In this document: positions 12,089 through 23,839 of the stretch, in pieces
Layout: each line of letters starts with the position of its first letter
How positions within the stretch are numbered: position 1 is the stretch's first letter
NCBI GenBank assembly: GCA_045837725.1
Contig: JBEWZL010000124.1
Coordinates: forward strand, 496,001 to 560,000
DNA: 64,000 nucleotides
Reading direction: 5' to 3'
Origin: Vermamoeba vermiformis
Taxonomy: Eukaryota > Tubulinea > Echinamoebida
Program-made: the position numbers and the translations under genes
Notes under the pieces: model-generated
What the model was told of the DNA's origin: nothing
Databases searched by the model: none
The model's input: the letters and a program-made list of their open reading frames with translations, nothing else

Positions 12089-12199
12089 ATGCCAGAGTGG
12101 GACGATATTTCGACAGTTCAAAGCTCCGAAAGTGGTTTTGCTCCTCCAATCATAAATCCCGACGACATCAACTTCCCTGTGTTTACTTTGCCAAACTAG
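12089..12199 (+). CDS. 36-residue acidic microprotein, unknown
   Basis: A short intronless ORF begins MPEWDDISTVQSSESGFAPP and ends DDINFPVFTLPN. It has no signal peptide or membrane segment. It is supported by gene-like surroundings: a T-tract then a CA/A-rich leader upstream (like the other short genes here), three CACGTG boxes, and an AATAAA polyadenylation signal about 90 nt after the stop (near 12284). It shares no obvious sequence with the microproteins at 20787/27964 but has the same small, acidic, Pro-containing style. No known family recognised. Confidence 0.5.
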   Translation: MPEWDDISTVQSSESGFAPPIINPDDINFPVFTLPN

Positions 12200-12589
12200 A
12201 TGCAGTACGTTTGCACTACGCGCAACAAAGAAAGTAAATCTCGTGGCCTTACGAATACTTAGATTTTTTCGTTGTACTGAGCAAATAAACTGCCCCGTTT
12301 ACGGATTGTGTATCCATTCATTAGTTAGATATCAATCTCATTCATCATTCATATCAAGAAGGCGTGACGAACGTCATTATTGAGTACAATTTATTTGTCC
12401 GTACGCCCAATTTAATCGCTCTCTCTCTTAATAAGCTAACAAAGGTTACCGTGAGCTCGTGGCAAATAAAAAATATTAAATTGTGAAATTTCCAAACTCT
12501 AAAGGCGAATAGTCAATTTTTTTAAATGCCACTAGTTTATCGCAAATAGTGTCATATTATTTATTAATATCAGGAAAATAGTATTTTGA
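12200..12589. other. Intergenic, 3' region of the microprotein gene
   Basis: Contains the AATAAA near 12284 and otherwise AT-rich sequence with no convincing ORF on either strand. Confidence 0.4.
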
Positions 12590-12768
12590 AATCAGATCTG
12601 GATCTCTTTTGAGAACGAAAAACCTTATTATTTTCTTGTTGTGCCCTTCTTCTTTCGCAAATGGAGAGCGGCCTGGTTGATTGCCGTGATTGTAATTGTG
12701 CCTATTGCAATGGCAGCGGCAACTCCTTGGCGATTGTGTTTGGACGTACAAGTCAATACAACGACGTG
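12590..12768 (+). other. Possible lone exon or relic encoding one membrane segment
   Basis: One frame is open from an AG near 12590 to a TAA near 12768. It reads ISFENEKPYYFLVVPFFFRK, then a hydrophobic run (AWLIAVIVIVPIAMAAA), and ends DVQVNTTTC. There is no start codon or upstream exon I can find. It could be the last exon of a decayed membrane protein or chance. Confidence 0.25.
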
Positions 12769-12837
12769 CTAACTTGACATAAACGTGATTCTTTTTCGTC
12801 CTTATGAAATATGACTGAAGGTTGAATGTTTATTAAT

Positions 12838-15800
12838 TTACACGAGGTCGTCGAATCTGGTGTGCGTGTCAAACTTCACATCAGGATGATCGAGTTGGAA
12901 CTGCGCGCGAGCTTGTAATACAAAGTCACGTGACTCGCTGATCACTTTCTTCAAAAATGCGTTGACCCATACTTGATCCAGCTTAACATTGTTGTGCGAC
13001 AAGAAGTTCAAGAACTGCATGAGTAGTCCCAAGTCACCGTTTAGGTCCATCTTCATCGCCCAGTCGAGCACAGTCTGATGCTCTAATTGATACACAAAGT
13101 TGAAGCAGCCACGCGTCTTGACATGGTTCATCGCTTCTTTGACAAGTGACTGTTTGAGATCGATTGGTAACTGTGCCCATCGTGCTCTAAAGTCGTGTGA
13201 CGAGGCCAAGTACTCGTGATTTGTCACGAGAGCCTTCGCTATTAGAGGCCATTTTTCTATATCACAGTACGTTAGATGCGTCCTACTTAACAAATAATAG
13301 CCTTACCTTGGCGCGGCAGTTGATTGAACACAATGTCCAAGTGCTCTTTGTCACCGACTTCAATCAAACAAATCAAGCACAGTGAGTACGAGTCTTGGTT
13401 TGTAAACTTGTCAATCACGTCAGTAATTACGCGTCTGAACCTTTCGTGGCCTAATTTGACCAACCCCTGCAAAGCAAAGTTAGCGTGAAAAGTTTGAACT
13501 TTATGATGACTTACGAGTGAGGCCAAGTAACTCGCAGATCGTGAGTATTTGAACAATAGACTCTCATCTTGTTGTTCGACATGTCGCACGAGCAATGTGA
13601 CCATTTCTTTGGGCACGTGTTTGTCTGACAACAAAAATTCACGCGTGAAGTCCACCACTGTGTCACGGGGCAATTTTCCAGCCTGAACGAGCATCGTCAT
13701 TTTCTCTGTCATAAATCATTAGTACCCGACACCAACTATACATAATATTAATATGACTGATGAGCTCTCTGAATGCTTACTGGCAAAATGTGCGTCAACA
13801 GATGAACTCAAGTGAGCAAAAACGTCTTCTTGAATAGCTTTCAAATCGTCCTCTAGTGTCTCGTCGACAAAGCCATTGTCCAGCACGAATAATAAGAACT
13901 TTAAATAAGGCGATCTAATGCGTTGCTTCAAAATATCTTCGTGCACCAATCGTCGGATCAGATCCGTTTCCTCTTTCAACGGGAACTGACGTGCAGCTAT
14001 AACGATCGCATTGGCTGTACCATTCAATAGCTGTTCTGCTGCATATGACATTTCGTCGATTGTCTGGGCCATGGGCAAGATTGTTTTTTCCAAGAATTCT
14101 AAAGTCTCTTTTGGGCGCAAATAAGCCAAAGTTTGCAACGCATTGCCGAGCCAATGACCATTGTTCTCCATATCTGAAGCATCTTTAAGATTGTTTTTGA
14201 CAGTTGTAAGGAGTTCATCGGCCCAAGGAGCAAAAACGGTCGGATCCAGCTTCGTGAATAGTTTTTCCATGAAAAATCCACTTTGTTGCGCGTTATCTTC
14301 GAGCATCTTATTAATATTGTTCATAATAAGGCTGAGCATCTCTTTTCTCTTATGAATTATTCCGATTAAGCTCTTAGCGCCAGTCGACGATGGATTTTCT
14401 AGCAGCAGATCTTGGATCAAACCTTCATCAAAATCATGTTCTAATATTAGACTTAATACTGATGCATTAGGGGTCTCTCTTGCGCATTTCTTCAAGGTGG
14501 TTAATATCTCTGGATGCGCAGGAATATTTTCCTTAATTTCTTTCAGCAACTCTTCGTCGATCTTGTGCTCGTCGTTTGAAATTTGACTTAATTTGTCCGC
14601 AATCTTTTCTACGATAGATCCATCTAGTATACAATCATTAATATAATTAATAAGGCTATCAATCATAACGCTGTACGAAAGAATAATTTTCGAAAATCCA
14701 ACTTACATTTCTTTTCTTTAATCAAATGAATTCGTTCGCCACGTGGTTTCAAATGAGGTCTCAAATGTTTCGCGGAATAATAACAGTCAATTTGCTGCTC
14801 AATATTAGACTCGGAGTGCCCATCAGTAGCTTGATGATACAGCTCTTGATAGGCTTCGTGTAATGAGCGAGGGAAGAATGATGAAATTCCCTCTGATTCC
14901 ACCGCTATAATGCAATAAAATAATGAATATTTTAAATTAAAATAATAGTTGATTCGGATCTGACCTTGAGTATCGAGTTTTTTCTCGGGAATCATTGGCG
15001 GAGCAGTCGATTCCATATAATCATTCCATGCCTCATCAGCAACCCAACAGAAGTTTGACGATGCTATAAATAACCATTAGACCTATTTTAGAAAATAATA
15101 AAGTATTTCATACCTCGAGGAGTAATAATGCCAACTAAATCAGGAATTGAATAGCCATCACTGCTAAGCACTGCCATACTAAAGCTAAATACTGTAGCGC
15201 ATTTTGATCGAATTTTCTTCAGTACGAATCCTAGACAAGACCGTTACAAAACACATCCGCAACTAAAAATGACTTACCAGCCGAAGAAGAGTTCCACACG
15301 AATGTTATATACAAAGGAACGTCATTTTCTCTGACTGAAGAAGCAGTTTTGAGGATCAAATTAAATTTGGCGGCAATCGTAAGTGCCACCGGAAGCGCTG
15401 ATGTATCGGCTGCAATTAAACAAGTAATTGGCCATTTGAAGACCTACATAGTCATTAATATCATATATAATACTAAAGAATGTACTTACCGTCATGAAAT
15501 CGATAAATCGACGCGTTGTAACAGCTGCATCCGGCATACCAAAATTGTAAAGCCAATAAGGATGAATAAATACTCCGTCATCGTGTGTCGTGCCTATAAT
15601 CGAGTAATATTAGAATAAATCGGCAATTAATGTTCTAACACGTACCTAACATAATTGCATTGTGATCGTACAACACGGTCGCTTTGACTCCCGAGAGTGT
15701 TTCTTCATCACTGGATTCATCTTGATCGTCTTCATTGTTCTCATTAGACTCATCCTCTGTAGTGCCTTGCGTCCAAGTAGTACCATGCATGATTGCGTTC

Positions 15801-18217
15801 AGTTGAGTGCGAAGTTGATGGAACACATCCGACTCTTTGAATTTGTCCGCAATCTCAGATGCCTCGCCAATTAATCCTAGAATACATCGTTAGAATATAA
15901 TAGTGCCAAAGATAATATAACTTACCATTAGTAGCATATAATGTGGCCAAAGAGTACTGGTAGTCAACGTTGTTCGGATCTAACTCCGTTGCTTTCTTGA
16001 AATGAGTTTCGCTCTCAAAGAACTTTCCTTGCTTAAATTTGCATTTTCCAGTTGAATTCTCAATCTTACTGATGAACTTTGTGTTGTTGACGTTGCTGCT
16101 CTTAAGCAGTTGTTGGATCTTGTCCAGCTGGTGGTCACGGATGTCGCTCAATGCCTCGGCGTGAAGAGTTTCTTCCATGGCACAATACACTTCATATTGC
16201 AAGAAGAGGGCCTCTACATCATTAGGATGTTTGTCCAAGTACCGACAGACGAGATGATTGGCCCACTATGACGCGTCAATTAGCTATGTCACTATGACAG
16301 GTGTCAAAAATCATTTCAAAATTACCTCGTATTCTTTCTGCCCGTGCGATTTACGGGCTTCTTTAAGCATCAATTCTTCGCTAATATCGATGGTCTAGAT
16401 AATAATAAGTTTTATGATCATAACTATTTTGTCCTCTTACCTCGTACGAGATTGGCTGATTTCTGAAACGAGTTCTACGGCACAACTCGTCGCGTATTAA
16501 TAACAAACTATGCTCGCCCTCTATCGAAATAATAAATTAAAACGATTTCGCAATAAAAATCAAACAGCGTACTGAAGTTCAAAGCCTTGCTCAGCATCTC
16601 TTCGAAGTCTGGATCTGCTACCGATTCTAGGAAGCAAATAATTAGATAACTCTATATATAATGATGTAATGTTAGTTCGTTTAGTGCCTACTTTGTATGG
16701 TTGTGTCTTGAAGTAATTTTACCGCTTGGTTGACGTTCTCATCCACGGACAAGTTGCTGTCAAATGGAATTTCGTGGTAGAATGAAATTAATCCGATAAT
16801 GTCCGGAGATATCGGCGGATAACTGAACTGCAGATTAGACGTGCTGACTTGATGCGCCCACCAGATCTGATTGGGATTTCTGTTTTGCATCATTCGCGCG
16901 TATTCTGACATAGTGCTAGCATTATAGCATACAAATAGGCCTGTTTCATTCTCGGATTCTTCAGTCATTTCAACAACTACAAAATTAATTAATTTAATAA
17001 TTTTTTAAATTTATATTTTCTTTTACCTTCGGTGATGTTGAGTGCCGCTGAAATAATTTTAGCAAAGATTAAGTTTGTATTTGAAGGATGAGCTGCATAA
17101 TAAATCTTCTTAATACTGTCGCTCAAGTTATTTTTAGTCCACAAACTCTTCACTTTCAAAATCGACTGGGCCAATAACTCTAATGACTTTGTACGATCAT
17201 ATAATACCGGGAAATATCCGCCTTCCTGCGAATTCACTTCGAGCAATAAAGACGCGTTGAGAATGTAATTCCACACGCGAATTGAAGCGTTTTCAATGGT
17301 GTCTTGGATCGGGTACAACGAACGAGCGCGTTGCACAAATCCTTCTAACTGCGGAATTAATTGTTCGGCGTCAGATCCGAATGATTTCAATCGTTTTAAG
17401 ACCGCTGAAGCTTGCTGCAATAATCCCGCGTGGATGCTGTCAAAGCCCCACATGTACGTGATGATGGCACTGCGCTGACATACTTGCGGATATTTGGCGC
17501 ATAGTTCAGCGACCTCCTTGTGGTATCCAAAGCCTTCAAAGGCGCAAATTAACTCGCTCATAATCCCTGGAAAATCACGTATTAAATAATCGATTTTTAC
17601 TAAATTTGGAAATGGACTTACGTTCCGAATTGTCAGATTCAAAAGCTCGTAATAAATATGGCATAGCCACCCAGTCGAGATGAACGTCAATAAGTTGATA
17701 ACCGATCTAAAGCAGGATTAATGTCTGGATCAAATCCGGAAAATTTAAATTCAATGAACTTACCTCAAACAGCTCTTCAGTAGTATAGCCATTTAAGCGT
17801 AAAAATTGCTCTATGCCTTCTTGCAAGTTGGGAGCCAAAAAATAAGTCTTGGCAAGCTCATTTATTAGCCGCAAGTAAGTCGCTAAATCCTGTCCTGATA
17901 ATTGTCGGCAAGCCGGATACTGGAAAGCCTTCGGAAAAATAATATTAATATATGGTGATAATATTACTAAGAGTAAGTTTCAAAACCACGCAAACGTCAT
18001 CCAGAAATTAATTTTCAGATCCGAAAAGCCTTTCGGAATTTGATTCTCACATGCAACTACGTAGTAGTCATATTTAATTTGTTCTATAAATATCTTTGTA
18101 AGCCAGGTTAAGTATAGGCCAGTGTTGAGTCGGATGGAAACCACAAAAAAAACAGCAATTTGAGCTTACCTTCCGCAAACGCAAATATTTTGCGTGCAAG
18201 CTCTCGTTGTCCTCCAT
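12838..18217 (-). CDS. Very long TPR/helical-repeat protein of unknown family
   Basis: A single gene of roughly 1,400 residues can be followed through about 20 short introns. Exon 1 is MEDNESLHAKYLRLRK (start 18217). The N-terminal third is helical, with SELICAFEGFGYHKEVAEL and QASAVLKRLKSFGSDAEQL. The middle has a TPR-like region (KFFESETHFKKATELDPNN, YSLATLYATNG) followed by a very acidic stretch (NENNEDDQDESSDEET, about 15720-15770). The C-terminal third is an all-helical HEAT-like array (LSLIMNNINKMLEDN, WLGNALQTLAYLRPKETLEF) ending THTRFDDLV. No signal peptide and no catalytic motif. Exon phases agree at every junction I checked, so I do not split it. Its start is 160 bp from the divergent FAAP24-like gene, and its first exon was copied together with that gene to 24.9 kb. 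Confidence 0.7.
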
Positions 18218-18377
18218 AGTGTTTAAAATACTAATTGCGACTTTTTTTGGCGCTCACACAAAAATCTCTTCAAATTCTGATCTCGCGTAGTTTTCAGCGT
18301 TTTCACACGGATAAACACGCCGCTCAGCAAATTGCCGAATATATACAAGCATCTATCTAAACCTCGCTACAGAAGTA

Positions 18378-19363
18378 ATGGCGTTCACAAGCTCGATCCG
18401 TGGATCTTTGCTAACAAAAGTCGTGATGCACCCACGGATGAAAGAGACAAATCTAGCGAAAGAACGTATGTTATAATATAAGCAAATATTTCTCATCTTT
18501 GGCTTCTATCGCCTGCAAAAGAATATTCTAATTAATTGCAATTATTTATTTATTTAATTTGAATAATAATGATAAACCTCGCAATTGTGGTGTTCCGAAT
18601 ATCGTATAAATATCATATTAAGCTTCTATTGCTAATTTTACCTCAGTCAATGCAACGATCCATTTCCAAGAAGATCTGGATGTGGACATCAAATTCAAAG
18701 AGTTTGGTTGCATCTACGTAACGCAAAAACAACTTGCCAATACTAACAAGAAATTAATGGACCAAGTTATCGAGAGCTTTGAGCCCTTGCGCTTGTACGA
18801 GAAACCTTTCATCTTCGCCACTTGTCACGACGTGCACACATTATCAGCGCTACAGATGGCAGCCATTGGGTATGTGATCGATAGTAGGTCTCGGCTATAC
18901 TAACAATATATGCTTAGTTTGAATATAACACTGGTGCCTATTGAGAATGATAACGCAGTAGCAGCCTACTTGCATCAGTTGGTAAAGATCCGAGAAATCG
19001 CTTATACAAATGCTTTAAATTATTAATATCATATCTATATAGATGAAAAAGACTGGCACTAAGAAGATGAAGACCAAAGTTTGGAACCCTGAAAATACTC
19101 AAGATCGCATCCACAAACTGACCGACACCGTTACACGAATAGATCCGATGCTGAAAATAGCAACGAGTCTCGCAAAGAGCGTAACATTCAAATACAATAG
19201 TAAGTAGTTATTTTTATATCACTCCATGACAAAAACTAATGCCGCGTCGTCAGCGATGCACAACTTGGCCAACGCTGACTTGCCAGATCTGAAAACAAAG
19301 CTGATCGAACAAAAACAACTGCCTGAAGTCATTCACACCTTCTTCAACGCACCTCTAAAGTAA
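18378..19363 (+). CDS. FAAP24-like protein (XPF-type pseudonuclease plus helix-hairpin-helix), intact copy
   Basis: Five exons encode about 235 residues. The order resembles human FAAP24. A strand (NATIHFQEDLDVDIKFKEFG), then CIYVTQKQLANTNKK, then LYEKPFIFATCHDVHTLSAL and LNITLVPIENDNAVAAYLHQ form an ERCC4-like nuclease fold without the catalytic ERKxxxD motif. The C-terminal part (TRIDPMLKIATSLAKSVTF, then EQKQLPEVIHTFFNAPLK) matches the tandem HhH end of FAAP24, which finishes IHAFF in human. FAAP24 partners FANCM at stalled forks and crosslinks. The start at 18378 is the first ATG after the shared promoter. A Lys-rich linker (KKTGTKKMKTK) joins the domains. The assignment rests on motif order recalled from the family, not a search. 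Confidence 0.65.
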
Positions 19364-19545
19364 GAATGAAAGGTGGCGACACTGAAGTCAGTCTCGACAC
19401 TGAAGCCAAACGAGCACCACCGATCCAAGCAGCTTATTGACAGCCGGGCGTGTTATTGACAACTGTGTTTGATGGCGCAAGCGCTGTCACTTCACTGGGC
19501 AAGCACTCGAAGGCTGAAACGATCCTTTTTATCTGGGGACATCGC

Positions 19546-19730
19546 TCCAAACTAATGTCTCGCACCAGTGAACTCCGCATCTCCCCGTCATGGCTTTAAT
19601 CGTGTTCTAATTGTTTGGCACGAATACCTAACGTGGGCTCTACGTTATAAAGGGTGTTGAATATGCTAGCGTACTCAAGCGCATTGTTGTATAGCCTCGG
19701 ATGTGATACCGAAGTACCCAACAAGGCAGG
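19546..19730. repeat. Segment inverted relative to the duplicate at about 26262-26437
   Basis: Up to GGGGACATCG the two copies run in parallel. Then copy 1 reads CTCCAAACTAAT... through GCCTCGGATG to GGCAGGCAG, while copy 2 reads the reverse complement of this stretch, and both rejoin at CAAGACTGTCAGTC. It is a clean local inversion of about 180 bp with scattered substitutions. No coding function is evident. Confidence 0.8.
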
Positions 19731-20066
19731 CAGTACCCCGCAAGGCTCGCCGCTCGGACAAGACTGTCAGTCGCTGGACACAAAACAGTATTAACTTATG
19801 TCAGTGCACGTACAACAAAGTTCAAAATTTTTAAATCTGATATAATATGTTAACGAACTTACATACTTTAAATAATAATAATAACTGGTTACAACATTTC
19901 CTAGTTTTAAGACTATATTGTCCAACTGCGTAACTGCGTAAGAACTGGTAAAATTTGGCCGAAAAAATTTCGTGCCGACAAAATTATTGGGATGCCAAAA
20001 AAAGAATGCTTTCGAAATTTTTTCTTTCAAACTCACATTTTCCATACATAAACACAACACTTCAAG

Positions 20067-20253
20067 ATGGGCCCTGGAATAAGCTCTCCAAGCAAGCAAC
20101 CTCAGGTCTCTGGCACCACTAACCAACTTCTATGCATACGATGACGAGCTTACCAAGGAGTCCCCCGAAACTAACACTCTGCCTACCACTCTAGACCCCG
20201 GAACTTCCAGCACTGGGCCTACCACTGTAGATTCCGGTGCCTCCTCACCTTGA
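20067..20253 (+). pseudogene. Microprotein A, copy 1 (frameshifted)
   Basis: It begins MGPGISSPSKQPQVSGTTNQ and then shifts frame relative to copy 2 (27149). In the correct frame the rest would read FYAYDDELTKESPETN, followed by two Thr/Pro/Asp-rich repeats (LPTTLDPGTSS and GPTTVDSGASSP). As written the frame stops at 20144. The leader before the ATG (T-tract, then CATAAACACAACACTTCAAG) is shared with copy 2, and an AATAAA signal lies near 20318. The single-base gap could be a consensus error. The start MG-x-x-x-S is compatible with N-myristoylation. Confidence 0.5.
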
Positions 20254-20375
20254 GTCAGATGTAACATTAGTAGATGCTTGTATAAGGCTTGACGCCAATT
20301 TTGTAATTGTACTCTCAAATAAAAGGACTTTGCACGAGTACATTCGCGAAACTAATTTGTAACGGACCATCGAAA

Positions 20376-20550
20376 ATGTTCAAACTCGCTGTATTTTGCA
20401 TTCCGTAGCGTTCTCAAGAAGCATATGGTGTCTGCTCGGGTTCTATCGCAAGAAACTCGAATGGAAAAAATAATTTGGCCATACGGAAAGGAAAAACTAC
20501 TGATTCCATCTGGATGGAAACCAATTGTACTTCTAAGGTCGGATAATTTG
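20376..20550 (+). pseudogene. Broken short ORF, copy 1 (deleted relative to 27416)
   Basis: It begins MFKLAVFCIP followed by an in-frame TAG, exactly as in copy 2 at 27416. It then diverges after RSQEAYG because about 90 bp of the middle present in copy 2 are missing. The polyadenylation signal of copy 2 (AATAAA) is AATGAA here. Decayed. Confidence 0.45.
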
Positions 20551-20786
20551 CGTCACGACTCTGGTACACACTTGCCCGGAGGATTTTAGACCTTAACCAA
20601 CAACTTGTACTACTGTCGTGTTTTAGAAATGAAATTTAGCTAAATACGGTGAAACTATTGGTTGACTATTTTTAGAATGGGCCAATCACATTTTACCGCC
20701 GCGGAGCAACGAATACCGCACGCCGCGTGCAAAAAAAGGCACGGGTTTTCCGTCATTCATTTAATTTTGCAAGCACAAGCACAGCA

Positions 20787-20945
20787 ATGAGCGACACACC
20801 GAAATTTAACGGAATGCATTTGGAGCCTGTTGGACCTGGCCAGGGCTACCAACCGACTGGCGAGTTTGTCTATTATCTTGGCACGTTCCTGTGGGTAGAA
20901 AATGATAATGGCAGGGACAAGCCTCTACTCTCCTTCGATTGCTAG
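20787..20945 (+). CDS. 52-residue microprotein B, copy 1
   Basis: An intact ORF begins MSDTPKFNGMHLEPVGPGQG, has YQPTGEFVYYLGTFLWVE in the middle and ends PLLSFDC. Copy 2 at 27964 is also exactly 52 residues and intact. The central and C-terminal parts are conserved (PTGEF, LGT, LWVE, LPLLSFDC) while the N-terminus is different, a pattern expected if the protein is under selection. CCAAT (near 20680) and a CA-rich leader precede it, and AATAAA follows near 21066. No signal peptide; the terminal Cys is invariant. No family recognised. Confidence 0.6.
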   Translation: MSDTPKFNGMHLEPVGPGQGYQPTGEFVYYLGTFLWVENDNGRDKPLLSFDC

Positions 20946-21441
20946 TTACAACCGGAGTTGGGTATCGAGGAACAATTTAGTTCATCAAAAGCCGTACGTG
21001 TGGTATTGGCTGAGCCAAATCAATATGCTATCTGTATTAGTGTGCTATTATATTAATGTGACTTTAATAAATATACGTATTCATTCAAATGGATTTTAAG
21101 TTTTCCTTTTCCTTCGTTGGCTCATCGATGTAGATTAAGCCCACTTCGTCCATACTTCGCGGGCACCTCCTTCTTGCCAAGATTATATCAATATATCCTA
21201 AACGTACGTCTGTTAATCATTCGGAATCACCAGTTGGATTAAAACTAATGATAGAAGATGACTTGGTTCCGTTCACTTGGCAGATGATTCTCTCAGAGCA
21301 ATTAGCTAATTTCGCGAAGACTATATATTCTTTGAAAGGATATAAGATGATATTTACCTCCGGGGAATGCCAGTTGACCTTTAGGGGTTGTGTTTGGGTT
21401 TTTTGTGTTGGTGGGTTTTTTTTTAAGACAGGCGACAGACT

Positions 21442-23449
21442 TTATATTATCAATGAAGTACAAAGAGCCAGCAAGATGCATAAGTTGGGCAGTAAGCCAA
21501 GGGAGGCCAAAGAAGCACGTTGCATCAACGAAGGAGCCTGTGCAGTGGGATTGCTTCCTAAGGGGGAGAAACCACCGCCGGAAGGACTGGCCGAACTGGT
21601 GGGACCAACGGAACCAGTTGGACTTGAGGAGCCAGTTGGACTTGAGGAACCGGGACCAGCGACAGGAGGCACGTACCAGCCACCAGGAGGAGCTGCTGCG
21701 TATTGATAGGCCCCCAGATCCGGTGTAGACGGGCGAGGCAATCCTTCGAGATCAAATGCTGCAACATCGCGGGTGTCAATGCCCGCTCCAATGGCCGGTG
21801 AGTTGGCTTGCAAGTGGAAGTTGTACGAGGACCGGTCTACGAACAGAGGATCCTGAGTGACCGCTGCCTGATCCCACGACGGAGCATCTTGACCGTACCA
21901 CAAGTTATTCTGGTAGTCAGCACCGCTCGGAGGTTGTTGTGAATCTCCAAGCAAAACAAACGGACCGAATGAAGGGTCCTGTGAGATGATATTGTTGTGG
22001 AAAACAATGCGTGCATTGGGATAAGGAGCGAAGTACACAGCGGCAGTGAAACCGCACGTAGATGCTAGGAAACCGCTGTCGACCACCGTGTTTGAGTAGA
22101 TATAGATGGTTGTCTCAACGCCGGTCGTCCACCCGACGAATATTTGAAGGCCTGTTTGACCAGAGCAGCCTTCAGGTCCTTCAGGTCCCAGACCAGCATT
22201 GTAGATCAAGTTGTTGTAAATGTAGTTCTTGTTTCCTGTCATGTACGGGCCTGCTAATATACCAGCACCACGTTGATTGATGATCACGTTGTCATGAATG
22301 TAGTTCTCCTCGAAATAGCCTGAATTGGTGCCTTCGCTGTAGAAGTTGACAGCGCAGTAGACGTAATTGTCGTGGAAGTAGTTCCAGGCAACCACCTTGT
22401 TGTACTCTGTGGGCAGACGGGGACTTGATTCTTGTCGTTCCGATTGAAAGTAAAGCACGTGCTCCAGCTTGGACACGGTAGCGGCATTTGTCTGAGCTGT
22501 GTGCAGCAATTCGTTTCCGGCGGCTGTCAAGTTGTTTCCGGAGCCTGCAATGATTCCGGATTGACTGGCGTCGTAGACCTTCTTGCACTCGAATCTGTTG
22601 CCAATAACTCGCCATCCGTCGTACATGGGAATTCCAGTCTCTATTGTACCTACAATGTTGAGCTTTGCCATGGTCCAGTACTTTGTGCTTCCGATGCCAC
22701 TGACGAAAGTTCTTACTGCGCGGCAGTCATCCGAACCAATACTAACGGTCGCTCCTGGGTATCCAATTAAAGCCGAAGACAACCGGTACGCTCCTGTAGT
22801 ATATCCTATTAGTGTCAAGTATATTTCGTAATGCTGGTAAGGAGTACTCACCGTCGACCTGGGTATCAATGCAACCGTCGAGCACTTGCTGGGTAGCGGT
22901 AACACCATCAAGCGCGTAAACAATATCACCCTTTTGCATCTTGTTGAACGCTCCATTGTAAGCAGAGTTGATAATAGTGCGGAACGGACTTGTCCAGGAA
23001 CCTCGTCCATCTCCATCGGTGCCCGATGGGCTGACGAAAATGATTGCGCCAGTGTCTCGGACATAGAAGGGAAGGTCGTTGGAAGTTTGACCGTCGACCA
23101 CGACATGAATCGTCTGGTCTCCTAGCGGAGTCGTTCCGGCAATCTGGAATGCAATCATCTGCATGCCGTGAGAGGCGTAAAGGTTAGCTGGCTCGGTTGC
23201 GTCGCTCCAAGTGTAGACAACTGGTGCTTCGACCCCTCCGCAATACACTTTACTAGTGCCTTGCGAGGAACCAAGGTATTTTCCCCAAATCGTGACGATG
23301 GCTCCGTGCGTACCAGCTGGCTGCCCTTGAGAGGTATCTGAATTCCCAGAGCGCGGACCATCCGCCAAGTCTGAAAAAAAGAGGATGGGGGATTGCGCAG
23401 CCACGAGTTGTACTACAAAGACGAAAATTAAAGCGGTTTTGGTGTTCAT
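21442..23449 (-). CDS. Second secreted beta-helix protein with IPT/TIG-like N-terminus and GPI-like tail
   Basis: Two exons are separated by an intron near 22796-22853. The protein starts MNTKTALIFVFVVQLVAAQS (signal peptide). Then come GTHGAIVTIWGKYLGSSQGT and KVYCGGVEAPVVYTWSDATE, which look like an IPT/TIG immunoglobulin-like fold. Next is IIFVSPSGTDGDGRGSWTSP, the usual opening of a parallel beta-helix, with coils such as NYIYNNLIYNAGLG and NARIVFHNNIISQDPSFGP. It ends with AIGAGIDTRDVAAFDLEG, a Ser/Pro/Thr spacer (SSSPTGSSSPTG) and a hydrophobic tail (LPNLCILLALCTSLII) typical of GPI-anchored proteins. About 650 residues. It is related in plan to the gene at 9148-10793. It lies between the two copies of the segmental duplication but is not duplicated itself. 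Confidence 0.88.
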
Positions 23450-23839
23450 AGTAGAGTATACGTAAAGAAATGGATATAAAAAGAATTTTTAAATTTTACG
23501 TTCTTGTTATTTTCTGGATTTAAACTTTTTTACCGGCTATTTACGGCTCGTGTTTACTTTTTATGGCAACTAAAGCGGGGCGAATTTACAATTCGAACCA
23601 GCGGAGGTCAAAAAGGCAACTAAAGCGGACTTGAATCGGCCGCAGATCTGCGGAGCCTATTATTAATTTGTACTGGCTCTCAAGCCTCTGTAGGCAGTGT
23701 AGTTTGAAGGAATAGAGTACTATCTGCCGGTAAAAGTCGGCTGTAGCTGTAGCGGCCATTACCGATCGATAAATTGGCTGCAGTCTCAAAATTGAATCTG
23801 AATAGATGTCGCCTCATCTCAATGTAGTCCGACGACCCG
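23450..23839. other. Intergenic, nothing recognised
   Basis: Promoter side of the beta-helix gene. No ORF, repeat or structured element is convincing. Confidence 0.4.

Larger units (their letters stand above)
18085..21110. repeat. Segmental duplication, copy 1
   Basis: This block matches 24790-28270 in the same orientation. It contains exon 1 of the long TPR gene, the shared promoter, the FAAP24-like gene, microprotein A (frameshifted), a broken ORF and microprotein B. Exons are nearly identical between copies, while introns and intergenic parts carry small indels. Copy 1 has a shorter relic ORF at 20376, and the segment 19546-19730 is inverted relative to copy 2. The copies are about 6.7 kb apart and enclose a beta-helix gene and an ankyrin-kinase pseudogene. 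Confidence 0.9.
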
